DNA of 64,000 nucleotides from Nicotiana tabacum (GCF_000715075.1 NC_134095.1:48412806-48476805), one strand, 5' to 3'. Numbered from the stretch's first letter, positions 45,782 to 57,440 are shown. The notes: generated by a model from the sequence alone, not told the origin. Made by a program: numbers and translations.

Positions 45782-47110
45782 TATGTGTGCCCAATGTAGA
45801 TGGGCTTTGGGAGTTGATTCTTGAGGAGGCCCACAGTTCGCGGTATTCCATCCATATGGGTGCCACGAAGAAGCATCAGGATTTGAGACAACATTATTGG
45901 TGGAGGAGAATGAAGATACATAAAGTTGGATTTGTAGCTAGGTTCTCAATTGTCAGCAGGTGAAATACGAGCATTATAGACCAGGTAGCTTGCTTCAGCA
46001 GATAGAGATTCTAGAGTGGAAGTGGGAGTGGATCACCATAGATTTCGTAGTTGGAATCCTACGGACTTTGAGGAAGTTTGATGCTCTTTAGGTGATAGTG
46101 GATCGGCTGACCAAGTTCGCGCACTTCATTCCTATGTGTACTACCTATTCTTCAGAGCGATTGGCTGAGATTTACATCAAAGAGATTGTTTGCCTTCATG
46201 GAGTGCTAGTTTCCATCATTTCAGATAGAGTCACACAGTTTACATCACAGTTTTGGAGAGCCATGCAGCGAGATTTGGACACTTAGGTGGAGTTGAGCAC
46301 GACATTTCATCCTTCGACGGACGGCCAGTCCAAGCACACTATTCAGATATTGGAGGACATGTTACGCGCTTGTCTCATTGATTTTGCGGGTTCATGGGAT
46401 CAATTTCTACCTCTCGCAGAGTTTTCTTACAACAACAGTTATCATTCAAGTATTCAAATGGCTCTATATGAGGCTTTATATGGGAGATGATATAGATCTC
46501 TAGTAGGTTGGTTTGAGCCAGGTGAGGCTAGGCTTTTGGGTACAGACTTGGTACATGATGCTTTGGACAAGGTAAAGGTGATTCAGGAGTAGCTTTGTAC
46601 AGCACAATCAAGACAAAAGAGGTATGCTGACAAAATGGTCTGTGATGTGTCTTATATGGTTGGGGAGAAGGTTCTACTGAAGGTTTCACCTATGAAGGGT
46701 GTTATGAGGTTTGGAAAGAAGGGCAAGTTGAGCCATCGGTTTATTGGGCCGTTTTAGGTGCTTCGGATGAATGGGGAGGTGGCTTATGAGCTTGCTTTCC
46801 CACCTAGCTTGTCGGGTTTGCATCCAGTATCTCACGTTTCTATGCTCCGGTAGTATATCGGTGATCCGTCTTATGTATTGGATTCAACATGGTTCAATTA
46901 GAAGGTGATTTGACTTATGATGTAGAGCTAGTGGCTATTTTGGAGTGGCAGGTCCAAAAGTTGAGATCAAAGGATATAGCTTCAGTACAAGTGTAGTAGA
47001 GAGGTCAGCCCATAGAGGAGGCAACTTGGGAGATCGAGCGGGAGATACGGAGCAGATATCCACACCTATTTGAGACTTAGGTATGTTTCTAGACCCGTTT
47101 GAGGACGAAT
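45782..47110 (+). pseudogene. pol: Integrase and chromodomain of B
   Basis: The zinc region keeps I-H-M-G and Q-H-Y-W-W-R-R-M, but a frame slip at about 45940 destroys the C-L-N-C pair. The core follows with I-T-I-D-F, I-V-D-R-L-T-K-F-A-H-F, I-I-S-D-R-V-T and H-P-S-T-D-G-Q-S-K-H-T, the last with Lys-His where Glu-Arg is usual. TAG stops are at about 46089, 46284 and 46592. G-K-L-S-H-R-F-I-G-P-F marks the GPY/F region and E-A-T-W-E-I-E the decayed chromodomain (about 46920-47075). Confidence 0.85.
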
Positions 47111-47120
47111 GTTTGTTTAA

Positions 47121-47131
47121 GAGGGGGAGGA
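47121..47131 (+). other. Polypurine tract of B
   Basis: GAGGGGGAGGA directly precedes the LTR start TGTAATGAAC. Confidence 0.85.
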
Positions 47132-50027
47132 TGTAATGAACTGGCTGGTCTTTTCAAGAGTTATAGTCCCATTCCCCCATTTCCTGCTACTTTTGTGTTC
47201 TTCGTTTGTATTTTGACTTACCTGGTTAGTTGGTTTGGGTCCGGAGGGGTTTTGGAGTTAATTGAGACACTTAGTCTCTTTTGTGAAGGCTTAAGTTAGG
47301 AAAGTTGACCGAATATTGACTTATGTATAAAAATTTCAGATTTGAATTTTGATGGTTCTATTAGCTCTGTTAGGTTATTTTGGACTTAGGAGCGCATCCA
47401 GAATGTGATTTGGAGGTCGTGGTAGAATTAGGCATGAATTGGCGAAAGTTGGAATTTTGGCGATTTTGGCCGGCAGTGAAAATTTTGATATAGGGGTCGG
47501 AATGGAACTCTGAAAGTTGGAGTAGGTTTGTGGTATCATTTCTGACTTGTGTTCAAAATTTGAGGTCATTTGGACGTGATTTGATAGGTTCCGGCGTCGT
47601 TTGTGGAATTTGAAAGTTTAGAAATTCTTAGGCTTGAATCCGAGGGGAATTTGATATTATGACATAATTTTTAGTGATTTGAAGGTTTGACTAAGTTTTA
47701 ATGATATTATGGGATGTTTTGGTATGTTTTGTTGAGGTCCCGTGGGCCTCGGGTGAGTTTCGGGTGGTTAACAGATCAAATTTTTGCTTTAAAAATTGGC
47801 AGATTTTCTTGTGTGATGTTGCAGAGATTTCCTTCATCGTGTTCGTGAGAGGGCTCTCGCATTCACTTAAGGCATTTGATAAGGGCATCTGGGTTGTCCT
47901 TTGAGTTCGCGAAGTACTTCCCACGTTCGTGAAGGTGTAGGACGGTAAGGATACACGTTCGCGGCCAGGTCATCGCGTTCGCGTAGAGTCAACGGTCATT
48001 GGAGCTTCAGGCATTTAAGCCTACGCGTTTGCGAGGAGAGTTTCACTTTCGCGTAAGGTAAACCAGTGTAGGCTTCGGGTTTGTGGGAGGGTCCTCGCGT
48101 TCGTGAAGGAGAAATTTCCAGTCTGGGCAGACGGTGTTTTGTTCAAAATCGAGGGTTTGAGCCCATTTTTCATATTTTGAGCTAGAGACCACGGATTTGG
48201 GTGATTTTTGAAGGCATTTTTAGGGAGTTGATTGGGGTAAGTGTTCTTCACTTGATTTTGGTTAAATTCCATGATTGTATCTCGATTTCTATCATCTAAA
48301 TTGGAAATTGGGGTGAAAATTTGGGGGAAAATGGAAGAGTTCTTGAGAAAATAATTTGGGGATTTAAGGGACCAAATGAGGTCAGATTTTGATGAAATTG
48401 GTATGGGTTGAGTGAATGGGTTTTCAAGTTTTGTAATTTTTGTTATATTTCAAGATGTGGGCTCGGGGACTGGGTTTGAGCCGATTTCGGGTTCTTGGTC
48501 TAGTTTGGTAGGTTTTCTTGTGGAAATCATTCCTTTAGCATATATTGATTGTATTGTACTGATTGTGAATAAATTAGGAGCATTTGGAGACCTAGTCGAG
48601 GGGCAAGAGCATCGCGGAGTAGAGATTTGAAAGGTTTGAGGTAAGTAACGATCGTAAATCTAGTCCTGAGGGCATGAAACCCCGGATTTTTGTGGCATAT
48701 GATTATTTTGAGGTGACGCACATGCTAGGTAACGGGCGTGTGGGCGTGCAACGTTGGGGATTGTGACTTGGTCCATCCCGTATGTACTGTAAAGTTGAAT
48801 ATTTTGTTGAAACTACATGCTTCTAACGTGCTTTAGAAAGAATTTCTGTAAATCAGGCTAAATGACATGTTTAGGCCTTATGCCAGTGTTGTTTGGACCC
48901 TTAGAGGTATTTTCTTGCCATTCTCTCATTGTTTCAATTGGAAATCTATACTCAGTCATGTTTACACTTATTTACTGCATAACTCAATATCTATTACTTC
49001 GTTTTGATGCATCATATAAATGTTGTTGGGCTGAATACCTAATTTTTTTGAGAGCCTGAGAGGCTGGAGAGTTATAAATGAGTGAGGCCGAGGGCCTTAT
49101 TTGTGAGAATATTTATGGGATCGAGTTGTACGTCGCAACATGTTTTACTGATTCATGACTGATTGAGGTCGATGGCCTGATTGATTTATCCCATGATTGT
49201 CTTGTTATAACGTTTGGGCTGAAGGATCCCCTCCGGAGTCTGCACACTCCCAGTGAGCGTAGGTACCTATTGAGTGAGAGTGCCGAGTGCTGAGTAACTG
49301 GGAGGCATGAGTGATGGTGAGGTTTGCCCGAGGGGTTGTATATGAGCGATGGTAAGGTTTTTCCAAGGGGCTGTAGCTGTTTATGATTTTACCATTTTTG
49401 CTCACCTTTGCATTGAGCCTTTATTGAAAACTGTTGAAAGATAATTTTAAAATGATTTCACTGGAACTGGATTTAAACAAGCTAATTTGATTAAAACTAT
49501 GGTTTTAAAAGCGTACCGTATTTAACTGAATTTCTATGATATGAACTTTATTTGCATTACTGCTCGTCACTACTTCGCAGCCTTTAGTTACTGTTGTTAC
49601 TTACTGAGTTGGCGTACTCACGTTACTCCCTGCATTTTAAGCAGATCCAAGCGTATCTGAATATGGTAACGGCTATTGACTATTCCAGTTGTAGATTTTC
49701 TCGGAGATAGCAAGGTAGTTGCCTGGCGATCGCAATTCTGCTCTTCTCCTTCTTATCTTCCTTTAGTTGTATTCAATTATTTTCCAGACTATGTTAGTCT
49801 CTATATTGTCAGACAAATTATAGTAGATGCTCATGACTAGTAACAGCCCGATGTCAAGCTTCCTTTTCCACACTTTTGTTTTGATTTGAACTCCTTATGA
49901 ATGTTTTATATTAAATAGCTTTGGAATTATCTTGAAAATGAAAATATTATTTTGTTTTAGTAATGTGTCTGCTTGACTAGTACCACGATAGGTGCCATCA
50001 GGACATGGTTCGTTTTGGGTCGTGACA
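47132..50027 (+). repeat. 3' LTR of B (2.90 kb)
   Basis: It starts TGTAATGAACTGG and ends GGGTCGTGACA. Its terminal stem is largely lost to mutation. It supplies the uninterrupted sequence used to place the C insertion (TTACTTACTGAGTTGGCG near 49596). It has two copies of the ~34-base GAGGGG-TGTATATGAG unit at about 49314-49376. Confidence 0.9.
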
Positions 50028-50825
50028 GAACAAGTATAAAATAGTGTGTGTTATTAAGATTCGTATTAAATTACCACTATTAACCTTTGCCCACGGTAGG
50101 CACCAAACTATTTATACAAAAATGGGTAACAATTAAATTTGTATGCGGTTTAAAGGAAATGTAGCTTAATTTAACACAAATGATCAAAGAATAGTAAATA
50201 ATTGAATTAAAATGAAATGAAATGATCAAACCGAATTGGCATAGTAATTAAGCCTCGAATTTAACTTAGATGACAATGGATAGTCTTGATTAAGCCTTCA
50301 AGATAGAGCTCTGATTCACAAAAACAAATAAACAACTGAAGAACACTTAAAACAATTGCAGAGAGCTAAAATAAAATTTATTGGCTTGATTTGCGTGCGA
50401 AAACAGTGTCAAAAAATAAAGGGATGCTCCTCTTTATATAGTAGATGAGTTTTAACCCTAATACAAGTATAAATAAATTAAAAATCAATTCCTTCCTTAT
50501 GTGCTACAAAAACACGATCTACAGTCAATACCGAGCATGATCTGCGTCGTAATATCTGGCTGATGGCGGATATTTCGGCTCTCTGTTTGTCTTCTTTAAT
50601 CGTTTTGTCCTTTACCCTCGATTCTTCATATTTCTTGGGTTGTATTCTCTCCGGGTTCAGTCATGCTCGATACCCGATGTATCATTCGTCTGCTTCCAAT
50701 TTCGATCTGTGGGCACCTTAGGTCTTACTCGAGCTAGTAACGAGTAACGCCGTTCCTCGCTTCTCAACGAGAAATCGAAGGTAACTCTATCCCATATTTT
50801 GCCCGTACACACTAGGGAATCTTTC
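50028..50825 (-). mobile_element. Leader, primer site and LTR portion of element H (antisense)
   Basis: On the minus strand this reads LTR, then the primer-like TGGTGCCTACCGTGGGC (50105-50089), then leader, and after B the gag at 17879. The primer type is not the Met site of A, B and D. The LTR portion (about 50106-50825) has TATATAAAG (minus, 50432-50440). D begins at 50826, probably inside this LTR, with CTTTC (50821-50825) as the likely left target copy. The exact LTR border near 50106 is uncertain. Confidence 0.7.
50432..50440 (-). promoter_or_regulatory. TATA box of H LTR
   Basis: TATATAAAG on the minus strand, about 390 bases into the visible LTR. Good match and sensible position for U3. 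Confidence 0.5.
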
Positions 50826-51559
50826 TATAATGACCCAAAAGGTCATCACTTGTTTTAAAACGTAATTCTATGTTTTGAGGCCTTGAAAACCTCATTTAGA
50901 GTCACCTCAATTTACGTGCACAGTCCGGGCGCGTAACCGGAAAGCTTAAATATGATAATCTGTGAAAAATGATAAGTTTTGATTATAAAATGAGCTAATT
51001 TGACTTCGGTCAACCTTTTCGGTAAACGGACCCGAACCCGTGATTTGACGGTCTCCGAGGGTCCGTAGGAAAATATGGGACTTGGGAGTATGCCCGGAAT
51101 CGAATTCCGAGGTCCCAAGCCCGGGGAATGAATTTTCAAAGGAAATTGTTTTCTTGAATTATTTAAAGAAATTTGAAATGAAACTTGATTAGAACATGAT
51201 GGTATCGGACACGTATTTTGGTTCCAGCGCCCGGTACAGGTCCTATATATGATATAAGACATTTCTGTGGAATTTGGTGAAAACGGATGTCATATGACGT
51301 GATTCGGACTTAAATTGCAAAATTTATGTTCAAAGAAGTTTTGAAGAAAATTTCATTGATATCGAGATTTAATTGGATGTTCATGATGTTATTTTGATGA
51401 TATGATTACATGAATAAGTCGGTAGGATGTTTTTGAGGTTTTGTGTGCGCTTGGGTTGGAATTCCGAGGGCTCGGGTGAGTTTCGGGTAGGTTCCGGGGT
51501 GTCTTAGGCTTAAAAACTGAGCTATTGCAGGCTCAGAGAGTTGGAGGACCTCTGAACAG

Positions 51560-51866
51560 GGCACTGCGGTCCGCACGATATGGACTGCGGCCGCAAAGAG
51601 GTCCGTGCGGCCGCACTAGTTTTGGTGCGGTCCGCGGTGAAGAGCAATTCACTGGTCTGATTTCGGAAGCCTATATCTTTTGATCTAAAAGGCATTTAGA
51701 GATGATTCAAAAATAAAGGTTGTAGCCCTTCGTGTCTAGTTTCCAGAAAGGTAAAGGAATCACAATATGGATATCTATAGAGAAAGTTATGGCAAAACAA
51801 CTAAGACCTATCACTGCAAAACACAGGAAGCCTGTGAGGCCGCGATTGATTTTGTGCGGTCCGCAC
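51560..51866. promoter_or_regulatory. GC palindromes upstream of TATA in D LTR
   Basis: GTGCGGCCGCAC (51605-51616) is a perfect 12-base palindrome. TGCGGTCCGCA-type odd palindromes occur at about 51564 and 51854-51866, the last ending 18 bases before TATATTT (51884-51890). The second LTR has the same block at about 59849-60151. Promoter role is inferred from position. Confidence 0.5.
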
Positions 51867-52767
51867 AGGGCTTCCGAGGGCAGTATATTTAGACGATATT
51901 TTCAGTTATTTTTCAATTTTTAAGAACCCAAAAACATAAGAGGCGATTTTTCAAACAACCTTTCTTTTCCAAATCAATTGTAAGTCGTTTTTAACTAGTT
52001 TTCTTCAATCATTAACACCTTTCAACATGGATTCAACTTAAAATCAAAGATTTTCATGGGGAAAATTGGGAGTTTTGGGTAGAACCTGGGTTTTTTAAAA
52101 ATTGGGGATTTGAATCTCGATTTGAGGTTTGATTTCAAAACAAATTACATATTTGAGCTCGTGGGGGAATGGGTAGTCGGGTTTTGGTTCGAACCTCAGG
52201 TTTTGACCACGTAGGCCCAAGAGCGATTTTGACTTTTTGGGTAAAACTTTGGAAAACTCGTTTTCATGCATTCAAATTGATTTATTTAGCATTTATTGAT
52301 GTAATTAAGTAAATTGTGACTAGATATGAGCGAATTGACGTTGGAATCAAGGGGTAAAGCTATAATTGAACCTTAAGTTGTGTTCGTGGCATCGAGGTAA
52401 GTGTTTGGTCTAACCTTAGCTTGAGGGATTAGGAGTTGAGTCTTATTTGCTACGTGATAATTGTTGAGTATGGCATATAGGCATGGTGACGAGTATCTAT
52501 ACGATGGTGTCTAGCATGACCGTGAGTTTTTAAATCTTGAAGATCTTGATTTCCTTGTATCTTTCATGCCTTGGTGATGATTTCTAATTGTTGTGGAAAG
52601 TTTGTGGAAGGAATTGCAACCTTTGAACATCGAGGAGCATTGGCTCAAGTTATATTATGAATTGTGAAAGTATATGAGATGATTGAACCCTTTGGACCAT
52701 TGGCTCAAGTGGCAAGGTGAGTTATGAAATAAAAGTGAAGGAAAGAGAAAGAGTTATTAAATTGTCC

Positions 52768-52920
52768 CCTTGTCGGGATATAGTTGCTTTGTTGATTATC
52801 TCTCTTGCCGGGATGTTGAGATTATTGATGTTGTTCCCTTGCCGAAATTTCATTGTTTAATTGTTGTTCCCTTGCCGAGATCTTTATTACTATTTTGTTT
52901 ATTCCCTTGCCCCTTTGCTT
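52768..52920. repeat. Interspersed CCCTTGCCGGGAT motif in D LTR
   Basis: Five degenerate copies of CCCTTGCCGGGAT are spaced 30-45 bases apart. The block recurs at about 61050-61200 in the second LTR. Confidence 0.75.
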
Positions 52921-52939
52921 GTGATTGTTGTTTGGTTGA

Positions 52940-53240
52940 GGAAGAGTGTTAAAACACGAAGGGTGATGTCGTGCATTGTTTGCTATTGTGAGGAAAGAGT
53001 GTAAAGCACGAAGGGTGATGTCGTGCCGTACGATGTACCATTCCGTACCGATTTTCATTGATTATATGGTTAGGAAAGAGTGTAAAAGCACGAAGGGTGG
53101 TGTCGTGCACATCCTTATTATATGATTGATTTGGTGAGGACGAAAGTAAAAGCTGAAGGGTGTTGTCGTGCACACTTTTATTATAAAAATGCTTTGGAGA
53201 GGACGAGAGTAAAAGCACGAAGGGTGATGCCGTGCAAATT
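52940..53240. repeat. CACGAAGGGTGATGTCGTGC repeat in D LTR
   Basis: Five copies of AAAGCACGAAGGGTGATG-CGTGC sit at irregular 45-80 base spacing. The second LTR has four (61227-61465); one unit and the spacer before it are missing there. Confidence 0.8.
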
Positions 53241-53954
53241 GTTGATTTCTGATTCTTTGTTGATATTCGAGTTATGTTGTTTCTTTCCTTACTTGATGCT
53301 TTCTATTCGGAACTGTTATCTCCCCCACAGCATGTTTTCCCCTCCCACATTGATTAGTTATTTTGTGTATTTCTCTTCCGATGTATATACATTTGAACTG
53401 CACGGGTTTATTTGGTAGTTTGGTTCTAGCCTCGTCATTACTTCGCCGAGGTTAGGCTAGACACTTACCAGTACATGGGGTCGGTTGTGCTGATACTACA
53501 CTCTACATTGTGTGCAGATCCAGGAGCAACTTTCGGACAGTAGTTGGAGTGCTTCATTCAGTCCACCTAGAGACCCAAGGTAGACTACAGGCATACGTAG
53601 GCCCTGGCGTCTCCCTCTATCTCTACTTTATGTTTCATTTTCTTTTATTCAGAAACAGCGTACTATTATTTCTTCAGACCTTGTATGTAGAAATCTTAGA
53701 TAGTCTGTGACATTGTGACACCAGATTTTGGATATTTGAGGTTTTAAAAGTTGTAATAGACGTAGACTTAAGATATTTAATTGTTGACTTCCCCTTAATT
53801 ATTTAAAGTTCTGCTATTATCATGTTATCGCCTTGTGTTTGTTAAAATGAAGCAATATGGAAGCGTAGCAAGTAGTTAAGGTTTGGCTTGCCTAGCTCCC
53901 ATTAGTAGGCGCCATCACGACCCCCGAGGTTAGGAAATACGGGTCGTGACAAGT

Positions 53955-53966
53955 TGGTATCAGAGC
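53955..53966 (+). other. Primer-binding site of D1
   Basis: TGGTATCAGAGC, three bases after the LTR end, a full match to the initiator-Met tRNA site commonly used by plant gypsy elements. Confidence 0.92.
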
Positions 53967-54148
53967 TCTAGGATGCATGGGTCTGACAGTTCACAGACAA
54001 GCTTAGTAGAGTCTGAGGGATCGGTATGGAAATGTCTGTATTTATCCCCCAGAGGCTACGGAGTTAGGAAAAACTTCACATTTGTTCTTTCTCGTCGTGC
54101 GATTTTGTTTCTCAATGCTAATTGAACATCTACTCTATTCTTTCGCAG

Positions 54149-55640
54149 ATGGCAAGAACACACGCTTCCCCATCCTCCGCTCAGCAGCCCGAACCCCCAG
54201 TAGCAACTCCCATGAGGAAAAAAAGGCGAGGTCGATGTCGTGCTAGAGGCCAAGGTAGGGGCAGATCTTAGCCCCGAGCAGCAGCCCCTGTAATGGAGCC
54301 TCAAGTTGATTTTGATGAGGAGGTTCCAGCTCCAGCAGTTCAGGTGGGCCCAGCTCATATCCCAGAGGGGTTTATTGCTACCCTAGTAAGTCAGGATGCC
54401 TTGGTCCGACTAGTGGGCCTCATGGAGAGTGTCACCCGAGCAGGCTTGCTTCCTGTAGCACCAATCATCTCTCAGGCTAGAGGAGGGGCCCAGACTCCTA
54501 CTACTCGCACTCCGGAGCAGGTAGATTCTCAGATTTAGACTCCAACGATTCAGCCAGTTGGAGCAGTACAACCGGGTGTTGTAGCTTACACTAGTGATGG
54601 AGCGACTATGTCCGTCGATGCTTTGTGGAGACTGGATAGGTTCACCAAGCTCTTCACTTCTACTTTCAGTGGTGCATCTACTAAGGATCGCAAGGATTAT
54701 CTAGACAGCTGCCACGAGGTTCTCAGGAACATGGGCATAGTTGAGACCAATGGCGTTGATTTTGCTACATTTCGCTTGCCTGGATTCGCCAAGACTTGGT
54801 GGAGGGATTGTTGCTTACTGAGACCAGCCAGATCGCCAACCTTAACTTGGGAGAAGTTTACCGTGTTATTCCTGGAGAAGTTTCGCCCCGTTATTTAGAG
54901 AGATGCCTATTAGAGGTAGTTTGAGCGCCTCCAGCAGGGTACCATGACTGTTACCCAGTATGATACCAGGTTCATCGATTTGGATTGCCATGAGAGAGAG
55001 AGAGGAGGAGGTTTATTGAAGTTCTTATTCAGCCGATTCATCTTCAGATGGCTAGAGAGGCTGGGAGTGAGGTTACTTTTCAAGCCAATGCGGCCCGTTG
55101 ATTTGAGATGGTTCTGTCATAGGGAAGCGGTCATGGGTCAGACAAGAGGCCCCGTCATTCATGCCGATTCAGTGGTACCTCATTCGGAGGTCAAGATTCG
55201 TATGGTAGAGGCCATCCTCCTAGGCCCTTTTAGTCAGTGCTCCATGTTTCTCACGGTACTTGAGGTGGTCGTGGTCCCCAGATATAGTACCTCGATCAGT
55301 AGTCCTACAGTGCACCACCTACTCCTATTAGTGCGCCGCCGCTTCAGAGTTTTCGGGGTTGTCATTCAGGTTGTCAGGGCCAGCAGTCTCAGCAACCGAG
55401 GGCTTGTTACATGTGTGGTGATCCGGGTCACATTGCCAAGTTTTACCCTCGAGCACCGAGTAGCTCTCAGCATCAGGGTTCTCATGCTATGGTACCGGTA
55501 CCAGGTGTTCCACAACCCGCCTATCCAGCTAGAGGTTGGAGTAAAGGTGCTAGAGGTGGAGGTAGAGGTACTAGAGGTGGAGCCAGGCCGCCAGAGGTGG
55601 AGGCCAGCCAGTTGCAGGTCGTCCCAGAGATGTAGTTTTG
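54149..55640 (+). pseudogene. gag: gag of D1
   Basis: The ATG at 54149 (M-A-R-T-H-A) is conserved in D2 at 62373. A Pro/Arg-rich N-terminus, then V-D-A-L-W-R-L-D-R-F-T-K-L and F-R-L-P-G-F-A-K-T-W-W of the gag domain follow. TAG at 54269, 54536 and several around 54896-54925 break it; the frame slips near 54995 after Y-D-T-R-F-I-D-L. The zinc knuckle C-Y-M-C-G-D-P-G-H-I-A-K-F-Y (55405-55446) has Tyr for the last Cys. The 234-aa reading frame at 54944-55648 is out of frame beyond ~55000 and is not a gene. Confidence 0.85.
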
Positions 55641-55649
55641 GGTGGTAGG

Positions 55650-56050
55650 GCCCAGCCCCGATGTTACGCCATTCCAGCAAGGCCCGAGCCTGAGGCTTCA
55701 GATGCAGTCATTACATGTATTATTCTGGTTTGTGATAGAGATGATTCAGTGTTATTTGATCAAGGGTCTACCTACTCGTATGTGTCATCTTATTTTCCAC
55801 CGTATCTGATTCATTGAGTATATCTGTTCATGTGTCTACACCGGTGGGTGATTCTATTGTGGTAGATCGAGTCCATCATTCTTGTATTGTGGTGATTGGG
55901 GGTCTTGAGACTCGTGTGGATTTATTGCTTTTAGACATGGTTGATTTCGCTGTTATATTGGGGATGGACTAACGCTATCTTGGACTGTCATGCTAAGACT
56001 GTGACCTTAGCCTTACCAGATTTGCCCTATTTAGAGTGGAGAGGGACTTC
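55650..56050 (+). pseudogene. pol: Protease of D1
   Basis: The active site F-D-Q-G-S-T-Y-S-Y-V-S has Asp at 55758-55760, with Gln at the variable second place. V-I-L-G-M-D follows, but at about 55970 roughly twenty bases between M-D and A-I-L-D are missing compared with A and B. Small losses near 55805 also shift the frame. Confidence 0.82.
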
Positions 56051-56900
56051 TGGTCATTCTACCCGCAGTGTTATCTCGTATGTGAAGGCTCGGCGTATGG
56101 TCGAGAAGGGGTGTTTGGCCTATTTGGCATATGTTCGTGATTGTATTGCTGAGGTCCCTTCTATTCATTTTGTGCCCGTTGTTCGAGAGTTTTCTGATGT
56201 TTTCCCTTCATACCTGCCGGGTATGCCACCCGATAGGGATATTGACTTTTGCATTGATTTGGCTCCAAGCACTCAGCCCATTTCTATCCCGTCATATCGT
56301 ATGGCCCCGCCGGAGTTGAAAGAGTTGAAATAACAGTTGCAAGACTTGCTTGAGAAGGGTTTAATTAGAACTAGTGTTTTTCCTTGGGGTGCGTCAGTGT
56401 TGTTTGTTAAGAAGAAGGACGGATCGATGAGAATGTGTATTGATTACCAGCAGTTGAACAAGGTTACAATCAAGAATAAGTATCCATTGCCGAGGATCGA
56501 TGATTTGTTTGATCAGCTTCAGGGTGCCAAGGTGTTTTCAAAGATTGATTTGAGATCTGGATACCATCAGTTGAGGATTAGGGCATCTGATGTCCCTAAG
56601 ACATCTTTCCGCACTCAGTACGGGCATTATGAGTTCCTGGTCATGTCATTTGGGTTGATCAATGCCCTAGCAGCTTTTATGGATTTGATGAACCGAGTGT
56701 TTAGGCCTTATTTGGACTCGTTCGTGATAGTCTCCATTGATGATATTTTGATATATTCCCGCAGTCGGGAGGAGCACGAACAGCATCTTAGAGTGGTTCT
56801 TCAGACCTTGAGGGATAGTCAGTTATATGCCACTACCGTCGGTTCGTGGAGGGTATTCAGGTTGATTTAAAGAAAATTGAGGCGGTCAAGAACTAGCCTA
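56051..56900 (+). pseudogene. pol: Reverse transcriptase of D1 with a patched segment
   Basis: One frame (55941-56870, single TAA at 56331) covers [42 protein letters not shown] and the catalytic I-D-D-I-L-I-Y-S (Asp-Asp at 56739-56744). It is the best-kept RT in the window. After S-Q-L-Y-A the K-F-S-K-C-E-F-W-L block present in A is absent. In its place stands a 25-base copy of sequence found 117 bases downstream. Confidence 0.88.
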
Positions 56901-57440
56901 GACCAGCATCAACTACAGAGATTCAGAGTTTCTTAGGATTGACAGGCCACTACCGTCGGTTCGTGGAGGGGTTCTCATCTATTGCAACCCCGATGACCAG
57001 GTTTACCCAGAAGGGTGCCCAATTCAGATGGTCAGACGACTGTGAGGTGAGCTTTCAGAAGCTCAAGACAGCTTTGACTACGGCACCGGTGTTGGTTTTG
57101 CCCACAGGTTCAGGGCCTTATACAGTTTATTGTGATGCATCTCGTATTGGGCTTGGTGATGTGTTGATGCAGGATGGCAAGGTCATTGCCTATGCTTCGT
57201 GGCAGTTGAAGATTCATGAGAAGAACTATCTGATTCATGACTTGGAGTTGGCAGCCATTGTTCATGTATTGAAGATTTGGAGGCATTATCTGTATGGCGT
57301 GACATGTGAGGTGTTCACGGATCACAAAAGTCTTCAGTATTTGTTCAAGCAAAAGTAGTTGAATTTGAGACAGAGGAGGTGGTAGAGTTGTTGAACGATT
57401 ATGATATCACTATCTTGTATCATCCGATAAAGGTCAATGT
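56901..57440 (+). pseudogene. pol: RNase H of D1
   Basis: The frame 56939-57358 carries [33 protein letters not shown] and V-F-T-D-H, so all three catalytic acids remain. TAG at 57356 is followed by a one-base shift before R-R-W. It is closer to intact than the A and B copies. Confidence 0.85.

Larger units (their letters stand above)
17914..50027 (+). mobile_element. Element B: Tekay-type chromovirus split by element C
   Basis: B comprises a 5' LTR in two pieces (17914-20502 and 41744-42172), internal region 42173-47131 and 3' LTR 47132-50027. The flanks GAATA (17909-17913) and GAACA (50028-50032) are its target duplication, one transition apart, within the leader of H. Protein order and chromodomain match A and D, but the LTR is a different family. 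The two LTRs are visibly more diverged than those of D, so B is an old insertion. The 21.2 kb of C sits in the 5' LTR and separates B's promoter from its genes. Confidence 0.9.
50826..53951 (+). repeat. First LTR of D (3.13 kb)
   Basis: It starts TATAATGACC (the family start TGTGATGACC with G-to-A changes) and ends GGGTCGTGACA. A terminal stem ATGACC (50830-50835) / GGTCAT (50841-50846) has a 5-base loop. It holds perfect CG palindromes (51560-51866), TATATTT at 51884-51890, a CCCTTGCCGGGAT-type motif series (52768-52920) and a CACGAAGGGTGATG repeat (five copies, 52940-53240). Confidence 0.9.

Noticed and set aside
54944..55648. A 234-aa open frame, with a similar 163-aa frame at 63413-63904 in D2, looking like a conserved protein
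   Set aside because: Both are read in a frame different from the zinc knuckle and gag C-terminus. Similarity follows from DNA identity of D1 and D2; the hydrophobic Val/Leu-rich content is the shadow of Gly/Arg-rich gag.
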